Positions 28,035 to 36,449 of a stretch of DNA of 64,000 nt are shown piece after piece (the stretch's first letter is position 1; every line of letters begins with the position of its first letter). Made by a program: the position numbers and the translations under genes. The notes below the pieces were generated by a model that saw nothing but the letters and a program-made list of their open reading frames with translations, was not told the DNA's origin and did no database searches. The stretch is from JAGTVG01 sp942491935 (GTDB lineage Bacteria > Bacteroidota > Bacteroidia > Cytophagales > Cyclobacteriaceae), in assembly GCA_942491935.1 (NCBI GenBank), contig CALOCZ010000022.1, forward strand, positions 1-64,000. Reading direction: 5' to 3'.

Positions 28035-29357
28035 ATGAAACCAATCCTGACAATTGTATTTATTTTTTTGACCTTAAAGGCATTATCACAGCCATGGCCG
28101 GGGTATAATACCAGTAAGTATGCCGGGATCCATTCCTTACCCTACCAGCCGGAAATTCATTCTGTTATGCCATCAGATTGGGATATAAATGTTTTTAGTA
28201 CAAACCTGACTTTCTTCAATGAAAATTTCTTCGGCGTGGATCCAATGGAGGAACTTTCAAGTGGTAATATAAGCGGTATTAGTGACGCGTCGAAAAACAG
28301 AACCGGATTAGTAAATGCTGTAATTCAATTCCCTTCAGTCGCCTATAGATTAAACGAAAAATCAACTGTTGGATTTTCATGGAGACTCAGGGCCTTAATG
28401 GTTTCCAATATATCCAATGGCCAGTTAAGCAATTTTATTCATAATATCCAGAATTCAGATGGAGAGCCTGCATCTTTTACCAGTGAATTTGCTAGTGGAT
28501 TAATAACGACCTGGGGCAGTTACGGTTTTTTCTATTCTAGAGAGATCCTGAATAAAAAAAGGAATAAACTTTATGCCGGGGTAAGCTTAAATATATTAAG
28601 TGGAGGCGGCACAGCTTATCTGGACTTGTCTAATATAAATTTCAATTACAGTGACGGGATATTATCTGATGTGGATCTACGTTTTAGAATGGCTGTAACA
28701 GAAGAAATAGATAAATTTTTAAATGAAGACAAGATTCCTTTGTTCAGCAAAATAGGTTTGGGTGCAGATTTTGGAATCAATTATGTGAAGACAGATGAGT
28801 CAGGAGATGATTATCTATATAAATTTGGGCTGGGTGTAACTGGATTGGGTAAAGTCAATTATAACACTTCATTAGCCAACCAGGTGGATGTTAAGGTCGA
28901 CCAGATTTCGAAATCGTCATTTTCCGGAATTGAATCCTTTTCCCAACTTATGGATACCTTGACTACTAATTTTGATATAAATAATGCTTCATTTGACCAA
29001 CTTAGCACTAGGACACCAACAATTATTAATTTGTACGGCGATGTTCGCCTGCACGATCGATTCTATTTACACGTAGCCTTTACAAGACAAATCACGTACT
29101 TTGGAAAAGAAAAATTTGACCAATTCACCTTTAACCAATTTTATATAGTGCCAAAGTATGAAACAAGAAAAATTGGTGTATACCTTCCTTTTACCTATAA
29201 TAAATTCTTAAACCTGGAATCGGGCGTTGCTTTCAGATGGAAACCCCTGATAATTGGATCTGGCAATATATTCAGCTATCTTTTTCAGGGCAGTGAAAGT
29301 ACGAACCTGGATATCTATCTGGCTACGCGGATTATGCTCAACCGGAAGAAAAAATGA
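28035..29357 (+). CDS. Outer-membrane protein, DUF5723-like
   Basis: The 440-residue protein has a signal peptide (about residues 1-18, MKPILTIVFIFLTLKALS). Alternating amphipathic strands typical of an outer-membrane barrel follow, with a C-terminal half rich in aromatic-ended strands (FYLHVAFTRQITYF, IGVYLPFTYNKFLNLESGVAFRW). The order of features fits the Bacteroidota DUF5723 group. Function is unknown. The ATG at 28035 is chosen because the upstream extension would lack a signal peptide. Confidence 0.72.
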   Translation: MKPILTIVFIFLTLKALSQPWPGYNTSKYAGIHSLPYQPEIHSVMPSDWDINVFSTNLTFFNENFFGVDPMEELSSGNISGISDASKNRTGLVNAVIQFPSVAYRLNEKSTVGFSWRLRALMVSNISNGQLSNFIHNIQNSDGEPASFTSEFASGLITTWGSYGFFYSREILNKKRNKLYAGVSLNILSGGGTAYLDLSNINFNYSDGILSDVDLRFRMAVTEEIDKFLNEDKIPLFSKIGLGADFGINYVKTDESGDDYLYKFGLGVTGLGKVNYNTSLANQVDVKVDQISKSSFSGIESFSQLMDTLTTNFDINNASFDQLSTRTPTIINLYGDVRLHDRFYLHVAFTRQITYFGKEKFDQFTFNQFYIVPKYETRKIGVYLPFTYNKFLNLESGVAFRWKPLIIGSGNIFSYLFQGSESTNLDIYLATRIMLNRKKK

Positions 29358-29665
29358 AGCATACGCCATTTCAAATGAATTTGATTTACCTGTCCTGGAT
29401 CGTTTAATAAAACTTCCATTCAGATCTTTTGTAATTAACGATTCTGGAATTTCACGGACATATAATTTTATTCACATTCATCGAATATATATTATGAACT
29501 TGCAATATTATATGGCGATATGGTGATAGTGAGATCAATAAATTTTGACATCAATATTGGACATAAATTCAATATTGACTGACAACCTGACAGTTTTTCA
29601 CCCTTTCATCTAAGTGGAATGATATTTGACCACTGACAGCTAGAAAAAAATGAACCATAAATAAT
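29358..29665. other. 308-bp gap upstream of htpG
   Basis: No gene is supported. It holds a repeated AATATT pair in CAATATTGGACATAAATTCA and following bases (about 29548-29577), and GATATTTG about 45 bp before htpG, a one-mismatch -7 box. TGACAACCTGACAG upstream might be part of a heat-shock control site, but no known element could be confirmed. Confidence 0.35.
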
Positions 29666-31540
29666 ATGAAAGAAAAAGGAAGTATCTCAATACACACGGA
29701 GAACATATTTCCCATTATAAAGAAATTCTTATATTCTGATCATGAGATTTTCTTAAGGGAATTGGTGTCAAACGGAATTGATGCCACACAAAAATTGCAG
29801 GGACTGGCTTCGATTAATGAATTCCAGGGTGAACTGGGAGATCTGAAGGTCAAAGTGTCAGTAGACAAGAAAAAGAAGACCATTACTGTAAGTGATAATG
29901 GTATAGGGATGACCGCAGAGGAGATCAAGAAATATATCAACCAAATAGCTTTTTCAGGAGCTGCGGAGTTTGTTGAGAAATTTAAAGAGAAAGGTGATGA
30001 AAGCCAGATTATTGGATTCTTTGGATTAGGTTTTTATTCATCCTTTATGGTTGCTGACCAGGTTGAGATCATTACCAAGTCCTATCAGGAAGGTTCTGAA
30101 CCTGCCAGATGGATTTGTGACGGGTCAACCGAATTCGAAATTTCTTCTACTGTAAAAAAGGATCGTGGAACAGACGTAATTCTACATGTCAATAAAGATA
30201 ATGAGGAGTTTCTTGAAGATCACAGAATCCAGCAGATACTTGATAAGTATTGCAAATTTCTACCCATTCCTGTTGTCTTTGGCGATAAAGAAGAAACTGT
30301 TAAGGATGATAAAGGTAAAGAAAAGAAGGTTAAGAAAGAGAATGTTATCAATAATACAAAACCCATCTGGACAAAATCGCCAAATGATTTAAAAGATGAG
30401 GATTATTTAAGTTTTTATAAGGAATTGTACCCGTTCTCTGAAGATCCGCTATTCTGGATCCATCTGAATGTGGATTATCCATTCAATCTAACTGGCATTT
30501 TATATTTCCCCAAGATAAAGAATGATTTTGAGATCAATAAGAATAAGATCCAGTTGTATTCCAGGCAGGTGTTTATCACCGATGAGGTAAAAGATATTGT
30601 GCCTGAGTTCTTAATGCTGTTGCATGGTGTGATAGATTCACCGGATATACCGTTGAATGTATCCAGAAGTTTTCTGCAATCTGATGGTAATGTAAAAAAG
30701 ATCAATGCACACATAACCAAGAAGGTAGCTGATAAGCTTGGTGAACTGTATAAAAAAGACAGGGAAGCCTATGAGAAGAAGTGGGATGACCTGAGCATAT
30801 TTGTGAAATATGGTATGATCACAGAAGAAAAGTTCTATGAAAAGGCAAAGGATTTTGTTTTACATAAGAATACAGATGGGAAGTATTTCACAATATATGA
30901 ATATCGGGAAAAAATAAAGACCAATCAGACTGATAAAGATAAAAAGGTGGTACATCTGTATACGAATGATCCGGCAAAACAGGATGGATATATCCAATCC
31001 GTAAAAGGAAAAGGATATGATGTGCTGATCATGGACGGTGTTCTGGATAGCCATTTTATTAACAACCTTGAAATGAAGGTTGAAAATACAGCCTGGAAGC
31101 GTGTTGATTCTGAAACCATCGACAAATTGGTCGATACAGATGAGAAAAAGGAAAGTGTCCTGACCGAAGAGCAGGAAAAGGGATTGAAAGAGCTATTCGA
31201 GAAAGCTATCGATAATAAGAATGTTACATTCAGCATAGAACCTTTACCTGTAGATGAAATGCCAGTTGTAATTACTTTATCTGAGTTCATGAGAAGAATG
31301 AAAGATATGTCAGCAACCGGCGGAGGTGGAATGGGTATGTGGAATATGCCAGAACAATTGAATGCGGTTATTAATGGGAATCACCCCTTGATCAATAAGA
31401 TTGTTGAGGCGAAAAGAGAGGATAAAAAATCCAAACTGGCGCGTCAGGCATATGACCTTGGATTACTTGCCCAGAATATGCTGAGTGGGGGCGGACTCAC
31501 AGATTTTATTAAAAGAAGCGTAGATATCGCGTCAAAGTAA
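29666..31540 (+). CDS. htpG: Molecular chaperone HtpG (Hsp90)
   Basis: HtpG is the bacterial Hsp90, an ATP-dependent dimeric chaperone. The 624-residue protein has the GHKL nucleotide-binding motifs FLRELVSNGIDATQKL (with Asn and Asp), VSDNGIGM and IIGFFGLGFYSSFMVA. The middle domain includes the catalytic-loop segment VSRSFLQSDGNVKKI, and a C-terminal dimerisation domain follows. Length matches the E. coli protein (624). It is monocistronic, followed by a terminator hairpin. Confidence 0.98.
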   Translation: MKEKGSISIHTENIFPIIKKFLYSDHEIFLRELVSNGIDATQKLQGLASINEFQGELGDLKVKVSVDKKKKTITVSDNGIGMTAEEIKKYINQIAFSGAAEFVEKFKEKGDESQIIGFFGLGFYSSFMVADQVEIITKSYQEGSEPARWICDGSTEFEISSTVKKDRGTDVILHVNKDNEEFLEDHRIQQILDKYCKFLPIPVVFGDKEETVKDDKGKEKKVKKENVINNTKPIWTKSPNDLKDEDYLSFYKELYPFSEDPLFWIHLNVDYPFNLTGILYFPKIKNDFEINKNKIQLYSRQVFITDEVKDIVPEFLMLLHGVIDSPDIPLNVSRSFLQSDGNVKKINAHITKKVADKLGELYKKDREAYEKKWDDLSIFVKYGMITEEKFYEKAKDFVLHKNTDGKYFTIYEYREKIKTNQTDKDKKVVHLYTNDPAKQDGYIQSVKGKGYDVLIMDGVLDSHFINNLEMKVENTAWKRVDSETIDKLVDTDEKKESVLTEEQEKGLKELFEKAIDNKNVTFSIEPLPVDEMPVVITLSEFMRRMKDMSATGGGGMGMWNMPEQLNAVINGNHPLINKIVEAKREDKKSKLARQAYDLGLLAQNMLSGGGLTDFIKRSVDIASK

Positions 31541-31571
31541 TTATATAGTCCTAAAAGTACAAATTCATTTT

Positions 31572-31599
31572 AAGAGGCTGCTCCCAAAAGCAGCCTCTT
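31572..31599 (+). terminator. Terminator hairpin after htpG
   Basis: An 11-bp perfect stem (AAGAGGCTGCT with AGCAGCCTCTT) around a 6-base loop starts 31 bp after the htpG stop and is followed by a short T-rich stretch. Confidence 0.75.
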
Positions 31600-31688
31600 G
31601 CTTTTAGGTCAGGCCAAAGATTGAATTTTTTTTTGAACCAAATATCCTGGCCTTCTGTTGAGAGTGCAAAACAATCCCATAGGTAATC

Positions 31689-31857
31689 TTAATATCGGCC
31701 TTTAATTTCTGTGTTACTGCTACTAAAGAAAGCATTGGCCAGGCTATCAAGATTTAATTCGTCTGGTAAATTTAGATCTAATGATGCAGGCTTAGGGCGC
31801 TGTTTTATTCCTTTTGGCTCACATGTGATTAACAATCTCAACACCAGTCTATTAATG
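31689..31857 (-). pseudogene. Possible transposase C-terminal remnant (IS4-like)
   Basis: The minus-strand frame ending in TAA at 31689 has no start codon but reads like the tail of IS4-family transposases: NINRLVLRLLITCEPKGIKQ then RPKPASLDL. The segment EPKGIKQRPKP closely resembles the EPRAVKRRPKP ending of those proteins. No catalytic domain or clear inverted repeats remain in the 317-bp gap. The match is from memory of the family, so the call is tentative. Confidence 0.45.
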
Positions 31858-32727
31858 TTAAATTATCTTATAGTTTTTATACTCAAAGGGCATAAAACCG
31901 AAATGATCTAAGACCCATTTTTTGAATCGGTACTTCGGTGACATTTTATTAATAGTCAGGTCATGATCAAAATGCCAGTTTATTTCGGCAATTCTTTTTT
32001 TGATTACTTCAGGATGAGATCCTTCAAATTTTTCCAGTAGGTCAACGCTCCCGTAGTCAAACTCATTAGCCTTGTAATCATAGTGATCCTTTATCTTATC
32101 TGAATCATAATATCTGAATGAATTCTTACGCTTCTCATACTGGATTTTTGGATGCTTGACTAATCCATAATGGTAGATGAAGGCATCAACTTGTTTTACT
32201 GATAGTTTTTTATTATCTCCTTTTCTGAATCCCTGAGCGTCCTTGTAAGAATATACGGATGGATCATTACGGATCACCCGGATCTCTTTTCGATACCACA
32301 TTGGTGAGGTTGTTATATAATCATAGGAGCCAAAGAAATGTAGATAATTTAGCAATAATCCATCTACTTCAGGATAATCCTTCCATTTATGCATGGCTTC
32401 ATTTAGGGGGTCGAGGTATTTTTCATGTAGTACCTCATCACCCTGGACATAAATACACCAGTCCGTATCATCTGGTATCATCTTTAGTGCTTTATCAGTT
32501 TCCATAGCAAGCACCTTGCCGCCGTCCTGAATAGAATCGTCCCATATAGTTTCCTGAATTTGAATTCGAGAGTCAATAGATTTTATCAGATCCAGGGTCT
32601 GATCTTCAGAATGACCCACTGCTATATAGAAATCATCACAAATTGGTAATATTGATTTGATAGATTCTACAACAGGATAATCATATTTTATGGCATTACG
32701 AATAAAACTGAAACCACTAACCTTCAT
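31858..32727 (-). CDS. Glycosyltransferase family 2-like protein
   Basis: The 289-residue protein starts MKVSGFSFIRNAIKYDYPVV and continues with SIKSILPICDDFYIAVGHSEDQTLDLI, the usual GT-A opening. DWCIYVQGDEVLHEKY follows, in which QGDE stands at the metal/nucleotide-sugar site in place of DxD. This is the pattern of many short bacterial glycosyltransferases of unknown acceptor. The ATG at 32727 is chosen over a TTG at 32760. The gene is 33 bp after the acetyltransferase gene. Confidence 0.75.
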   Translation of the reverse strand: MKVSGFSFIRNAIKYDYPVVESIKSILPICDDFYIAVGHSEDQTLDLIKSIDSRIQIQETIWDDSIQDGGKVLAMETDKALKMIPDDTDWCIYVQGDEVLHEKYLDPLNEAMHKWKDYPEVDGLLLNYLHFFGSYDYITTSPMWYRKEIRVIRNDPSVYSYKDAQGFRKGDNKKLSVKQVDAFIYHYGLVKHPKIQYEKRKNSFRYYDSDKIKDHYDYKANEFDYGSVDLLEKFEGSHPEVIKKRIAEINWHFDHDLTINKMSPKYRFKKWVLDHFGFMPFEYKNYKII

Positions 32728-32760
32728 TTTTTCTTGTAATTTATGGACGAAGAAACTCAA

Positions 32761-33273
32761 TTAAGATTGAAATTCCTCCCTGAGCAGGGCGTATATTATT
32801 TCATCTCTGAAAACATTGTTCTTAATCACAGATTTTACCAGGACTGCTTCCTTTCTGAATCCGACCTTTTCGACAACCCTTTGAGAGGCAATATTGAAAT
32901 CAAAAATTGGTGCAATAATGCGGTTGATATCAAAAGTGTTGAACATATAATCTACGAATTGTTTTACCGCCAGGGTCATTATACCATTACCCCAATAAGC
33001 CTCTCCCAGAAAGTATCCTATTTCCATTGTTTTCCGGTACACATCTTCCTTGCGCTTGAGGCCAATACCACCGGCTACCTTTCCATCGACAATAACAGCC
33101 ATGTGTTCAGGAGGATCAATTCTGGAGCTGTACCTGATCCATTTTACAGCTTCTTCAAAGGTATAAGGGCTAGGGAACTGGTCTAATACATTGTTGAAGA
33201 TCTTAATATTATTGGCTTGTGTGGCCAGATCCTCTTCATCTCCTGCCTGGTATTTTCGAACAGAAATTTCCAT
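32761..33273 (-). CDS. GNAT-family N-acetyltransferase (RimJ/RimL-like)
   Basis: The 170-residue protein has the acetyl-CoA fold: VAGGIGLKRKEDVYRKTMEIGYFLGEAYWGNGIMT carries the Q/RxxGxG/A-type loop (here YWGNGIMT), and RVVEKVGFRKEAVL is motif B. The layout is of RimJ/RimL or spermidine acetyltransferase-like enzymes; the substrate is unknown. It is likely co-transcribed with the glycosyltransferase downstream. Confidence 0.85.
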   Translation of the reverse strand: MEISVRKYQAGDEEDLATQANNIKIFNNVLDQFPSPYTFEEAVKWIRYSSRIDPPEHMAVIVDGKVAGGIGLKRKEDVYRKTMEIGYFLGEAYWGNGIMTLAVKQFVDYMFNTFDINRIIAPIFDFNIASQRVVEKVGFRKEAVLVKSVIKNNVFRDEIIYALLREEFQS

Positions 33274-33414
33274 TGTATTTTTTTATAAAGGTGTAAAAAA
33301 ATCAGCCATTAGTAAAGAAAGGACTTTTCTAAATTTTCTTTTTGATAGCAAAATTTGATAATAAGACCATTGATTTTAGGGTTATTTAATATCATATTTA
33401 AAAATTGAATCTTA

Positions 33415-33786
33415 TTGACTATTGCACTTATAAACAACAATGAAGACTCCGCAGGTCTCATCAAACTTGCTAAAGTAACCTTATGGACTATTCTTATCGT
33501 TGGATCCGTATTAATCCTGAAGTTCTTTGGTAATCTGATTAAGCCACTGGTGGTACTCATCACATTAGCCATTTGGGGGACAATCTGGGGGGTATTGGGA
33601 ATGATAATATCCGTTCCGGTGACTTCAATTCTGGTGATTGTTCTGGCCCAGTTCAAAGAGACCCGGAATATTGCCATTCTTCTTTCTGAAGCAGGAAATA
33701 TTGAGAATATGGTTGTTCCGGAGCGTGAGCCGAACATGACAACTCCTGCCCACCTGCAGTTCTGGAAATATTGGAAAAGCAAGTAG
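33415..33786 (+). pseudogene. Remnant of an AI-2E-family (PF01594) transporter
   Basis: The 123-residue frame matches only the C-terminus of the PerM/AI-2E permease family: FGNLIKPLVVLITLAIWGTIWGVLGMIISVPVTSILVIVL then AQFKETRNIAILLSE. Intact members have about 350 residues and, between the conserved GNxIxP and the LSPLVVL segments, about 12 residues that are absent here. The best start is a TTG, and no upstream sequence encodes the rest. It therefore appears to be a truncated, internally deleted leftover. Confidence 0.7.
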
Positions 33787-33883
33787 ACCGGTCGGTTTAC
33801 CCTTGAATAAACAGATGATAGAAGTGAGATGTTAATTGTATGTCATGGATGAGAGATCAGATGCTTAAGTTAAATGCTTTCTA

Positions 33884-34261
33884 TTAGTAGAGGTCTTCAT
33901 CCCTTTCCAACAATAAAATCGAAGCCTGGGGAACAATATACAGCTTTTCGTTTTCATAATTTACCTCCACAGCCCCGTTCTGAATGAAAATAGCAAGATC
34001 ACCTTCCTTGGCCTGGAGCGGGATATACCTTATCTCATCCGTTTTATCTTTCCAGGGCTCATCATCTTCTGCCGGTAATGGGATCGGATAACCCGGACCT
34101 ATTTTGATCACATAACCAGTCTGTACTTTTTCTTTCTCTTTTACACCTGGTGGCAGATACAGTCCGCTTTGCGTTTTGTCGGTGGATTTTTTGGGTCTGA
34201 TCAATACCCTGTCGCCTACAACAATTAATTTTTTAAGTCTGTTATCTGATGTCAGCTTCAT
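33884..34261 (-). CDS. GroES-like co-chaperonin
   Basis: The 125-residue protein has the Cpn10 features VVGDRVLIRPKKSTDKTQSGLYLPPGVKEKEKVQTGYVIKIGPG, with the GroES mobile-loop position (TQSGLYLPP). It ends in a beta-strand pair and YIVPQASILLLE. It is longer than GroES (about 97) because of a 30-residue insert around PIPLPAEDDEPWKDKTDEI. No groEL is adjacent, so it is a second or divergent member of the family rather than the main GroES. Confidence 0.8.
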   Translation of the reverse strand: MKLTSDNRLKKLIVVGDRVLIRPKKSTDKTQSGLYLPPGVKEKEKVQTGYVIKIGPGYPIPLPAEDDEPWKDKTDEIRYIPLQAKEGDLAIFIQNGAVEVNYENEKLYIVPQASILLLERDEDLY

Positions 34262-34304
34262 GCCCGGTTGGTTTAATTTCAGGTAATTTAGTTCATATAT
34301 TGCT

Positions 34305-34352
34305 AAAAAGAAAAATCCCGCTCCTGTATTCAGTATAATGCAGAAGCGGGAT
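34305..34352 (-). terminator. Terminator after the M3 peptidase gene
   Basis: On the minus strand a stem (GATCCCGCTTCTG with its near-complement CAGGAGCGGGAT, interrupted by a mismatch) is followed by a T-rich tract. It begins 13 bp after the peptidase stop codon. Confidence 0.8.
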
Positions 34353-34365
34353 CTTAAACCTTTAT

Positions 34366-36294
34366 CTATCCAATCTCATCAAGAATGGCTTCGATGTCAT
34401 CCATTACTTTGTTCATTCTGGCCATGGTAACCTCGAATGGTTCGTCCGTTTCCATATCTATCCCTACTTTTTTCAAGGTAGGAATGGCATATTCTGAACT
34501 ACCACTTGATAGAAAATCGATATAATTATCAACCATTTCTTCACCGCCATTTAGCATCTGTTCGGCAAGCATGGTAGAGGCAGTAAAAGAAGTACTGTAC
34601 TGGAACACGTAGAAATTATAATAGAAATGAGGGATATAGGCCCATTCTATAGCATAAACGTCGTCAATAACCATTACACCATCTTCATGACCATAATATT
34701 TCTTTAATATCTCCAGGTATATCTCACTAAATTTTTCTCCAGTCAGACTTTCCCCCTTTTCTGCCAATTCATGAATCTTAAGTTCAAATTCAGCGAACTG
34801 TGTTTGTCTGAACAGTGTGGCCCTGGCATTTTCCAGATAATTACCCAGAATGGAAAGTTTGATCTGTGGATCATCGATCTGTTTCAATACATGGTCCATC
34901 AATAAAGCCTCATTGGCTGTCGATGCTACTTCGGCAAGAAAGATAGGATAATTTGCATTTATAAAAGGTTGGTTCTTGTTTGAGAAATAGGAATGCATGG
35001 TATGCCCAAGTTCGTGTGCCAGGGTACCGACGTCTTCATACTGGCCATTGTAATTCAGAAGAATATATGGGTGTACGTTGTAAGCTGATCCATTTGAATA
35101 GGCTCCGGACCGTTTGCCTGCATTTGGATACACATCGATCCAGCGTCCGTCAAATGCTTCCTGCAAGGTGTTTACATATTCATCACCCAGTACTGCTAGG
35201 GCCTTTTTGACCATATCATAGCCTTCTTCATAGGAATATTTTAAGTCCACATCATTAACAAGCGGAGCATATATATCGTAGTAATGTAATTCATCGACAC
35301 CCATCATCCTTTTCTTCAGATCCAGGTATCTGTGAAGTGTCGGGAGGTTTTTATTGGCATTTTCGATAAGTTTATGATAGACGCCCGTAGGAATATTATT
35401 GGAATTCAGGGAAGCTTCAAGGCAGGAATTATAGTTGCGCACATTTTTAACAAACATGTTTTCTTTTACCTTCCCGTATAGTTGAGTGCCAAGTGTCATT
35501 TTAAACTCATCCAGTTTTCCGAAAAAACTTTCAAATACCAATTTTCGGTCTTCCCTGTTCGTGCTGGCCCTCTGAAGAGCATATGTAGAGGCATCTAAAA
35601 CTACTTTATCTCCACTGGCCAATGTCACTTCTGCCCTTGGCATTTCTGCATTGGAGAACACGCTGTAAATACTGCCGGAATTGCCCTGCATGATACCGGC
35701 TTCAGCGATAAGATTCTCCTCAGAAGCATTACGGGTATGTGTTTTCACACGATATACATTATCAATATACTGTCTGTATTTCTCCAGTTTTGGTTCTGTT
35801 TTGAAAAATCTATTTAGTTTATGTTCCGGAATGGACAGGATCTCAGGATCAATATAAGCTGCTGCTGCGCCAAACTTAGTATACAACTGGTTGGCTTCCT
35901 GGTCCATCCCAAGGGGTTCTGATTCGCGGATATCGCTATCTGAAAGCATGGAAGCATAAGATCCGAACATAAAAAGTTCTTTGACTACACCTTCCAGATA
36001 TTCTAATGCATTAAATAAATTGCTGGCAGATTTTCCTAAAGTCCCTTTATAATTGGCTACTTTCTCAAACTTTGTCGGCAAAGCTTCCTTAGCCATTTCC
36101 CAGTCTGCCTGGGTGGCATACATGTCTGTCAGTTTCCATTTGTAATTTTCAGGGATGTCGGCCCTTTCTTTTGTGGTTTGGGGGCCGTTACCTGCTTCTC
36201 CAGCCTTGTCCACCGGAGCAGTACACTTCATTAGCATAAATATTGACATCATTACAATACTTAGGGTTTTAATGTTGTTTTTATAAGATTTCAT
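34366..36294 (-). CDS. M3-family oligoendopeptidase F, lipoprotein
   Basis: This zinc metallopeptidase cleaves short peptides. The 642-residue protein has HELGHTMHSYF with the zinc ligands His427 and His431 and the catalytic Glu428, and the later GEKFSEIYLEILKKYYG and YAIEWAYIPHFYYNFYVFQYSTSF blocks of the PepF clan. A lipoprotein signal with Cys24 (MLMKC) places it on the envelope, whereas classical PepF is cytoplasmic, so it likely digests imported or periplasmic peptides. The gene is monocistronic, with a terminator directly after it. Confidence 0.93.
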   Translation of the reverse strand: MKSYKNNIKTLSIVMMSIFMLMKCTAPVDKAGEAGNGPQTTKERADIPENYKWKLTDMYATQADWEMAKEALPTKFEKVANYKGTLGKSASNLFNALEYLEGVVKELFMFGSYASMLSDSDIRESEPLGMDQEANQLYTKFGAAAAYIDPEILSIPEHKLNRFFKTEPKLEKYRQYIDNVYRVKTHTRNASEENLIAEAGIMQGNSGSIYSVFSNAEMPRAEVTLASGDKVVLDASTYALQRASTNREDRKLVFESFFGKLDEFKMTLGTQLYGKVKENMFVKNVRNYNSCLEASLNSNNIPTGVYHKLIENANKNLPTLHRYLDLKKRMMGVDELHYYDIYAPLVNDVDLKYSYEEGYDMVKKALAVLGDEYVNTLQEAFDGRWIDVYPNAGKRSGAYSNGSAYNVHPYILLNYNGQYEDVGTLAHELGHTMHSYFSNKNQPFINANYPIFLAEVASTANEALLMDHVLKQIDDPQIKLSILGNYLENARATLFRQTQFAEFELKIHELAEKGESLTGEKFSEIYLEILKKYYGHEDGVMVIDDVYAIEWAYIPHFYYNFYVFQYSTSFTASTMLAEQMLNGGEEMVDNYIDFLSSGSSEYAIPTLKKVGIDMETDEPFEVTMARMNKVMDDIEAILDEIG

Positions 36295-36365
36295 ATTAAA
36301 AAATATTTAGAAAACACTTTAAATAAAAAGCGTGTGAATTTACTTCTTTTCCTACTAAAATAGAA

Positions 36366-36404
36366 GTGAGATCATCTCAAAGGCTACCACTGAAATGATC
36401 TCAC
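36366..36404 (-). terminator. Hairpin downstream of the dehydrogenase/cytochrome gene
   Basis: A 10-bp perfect inverted repeat, GTGAGATCAT and ATGATCTCAC, with a 19-nt spacer lies 46 bp after the dehydrogenase stop codon on the minus strand. It lacks a strong T run, so it may be a weak terminator or a processing hairpin. Confidence 0.5.
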
Positions 36405-36449
36405 AGTTTATATAACTTCTAAAAAGGCTTTTAATCCCTAATAGAGTGT

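Noticed and set aside
29254..29526. Plus-strand frame overlapping the end of the DUF5723-like gene
   Set aside because: Overlaps the real gene in another frame and shows no signal peptide, motif or start context.
33309..33782. Minus-strand frame of 157 codons opposite the AI-2E remnant
   Set aside because: The plus strand carries recognisable permease sequence; the antisense frame has no family features.
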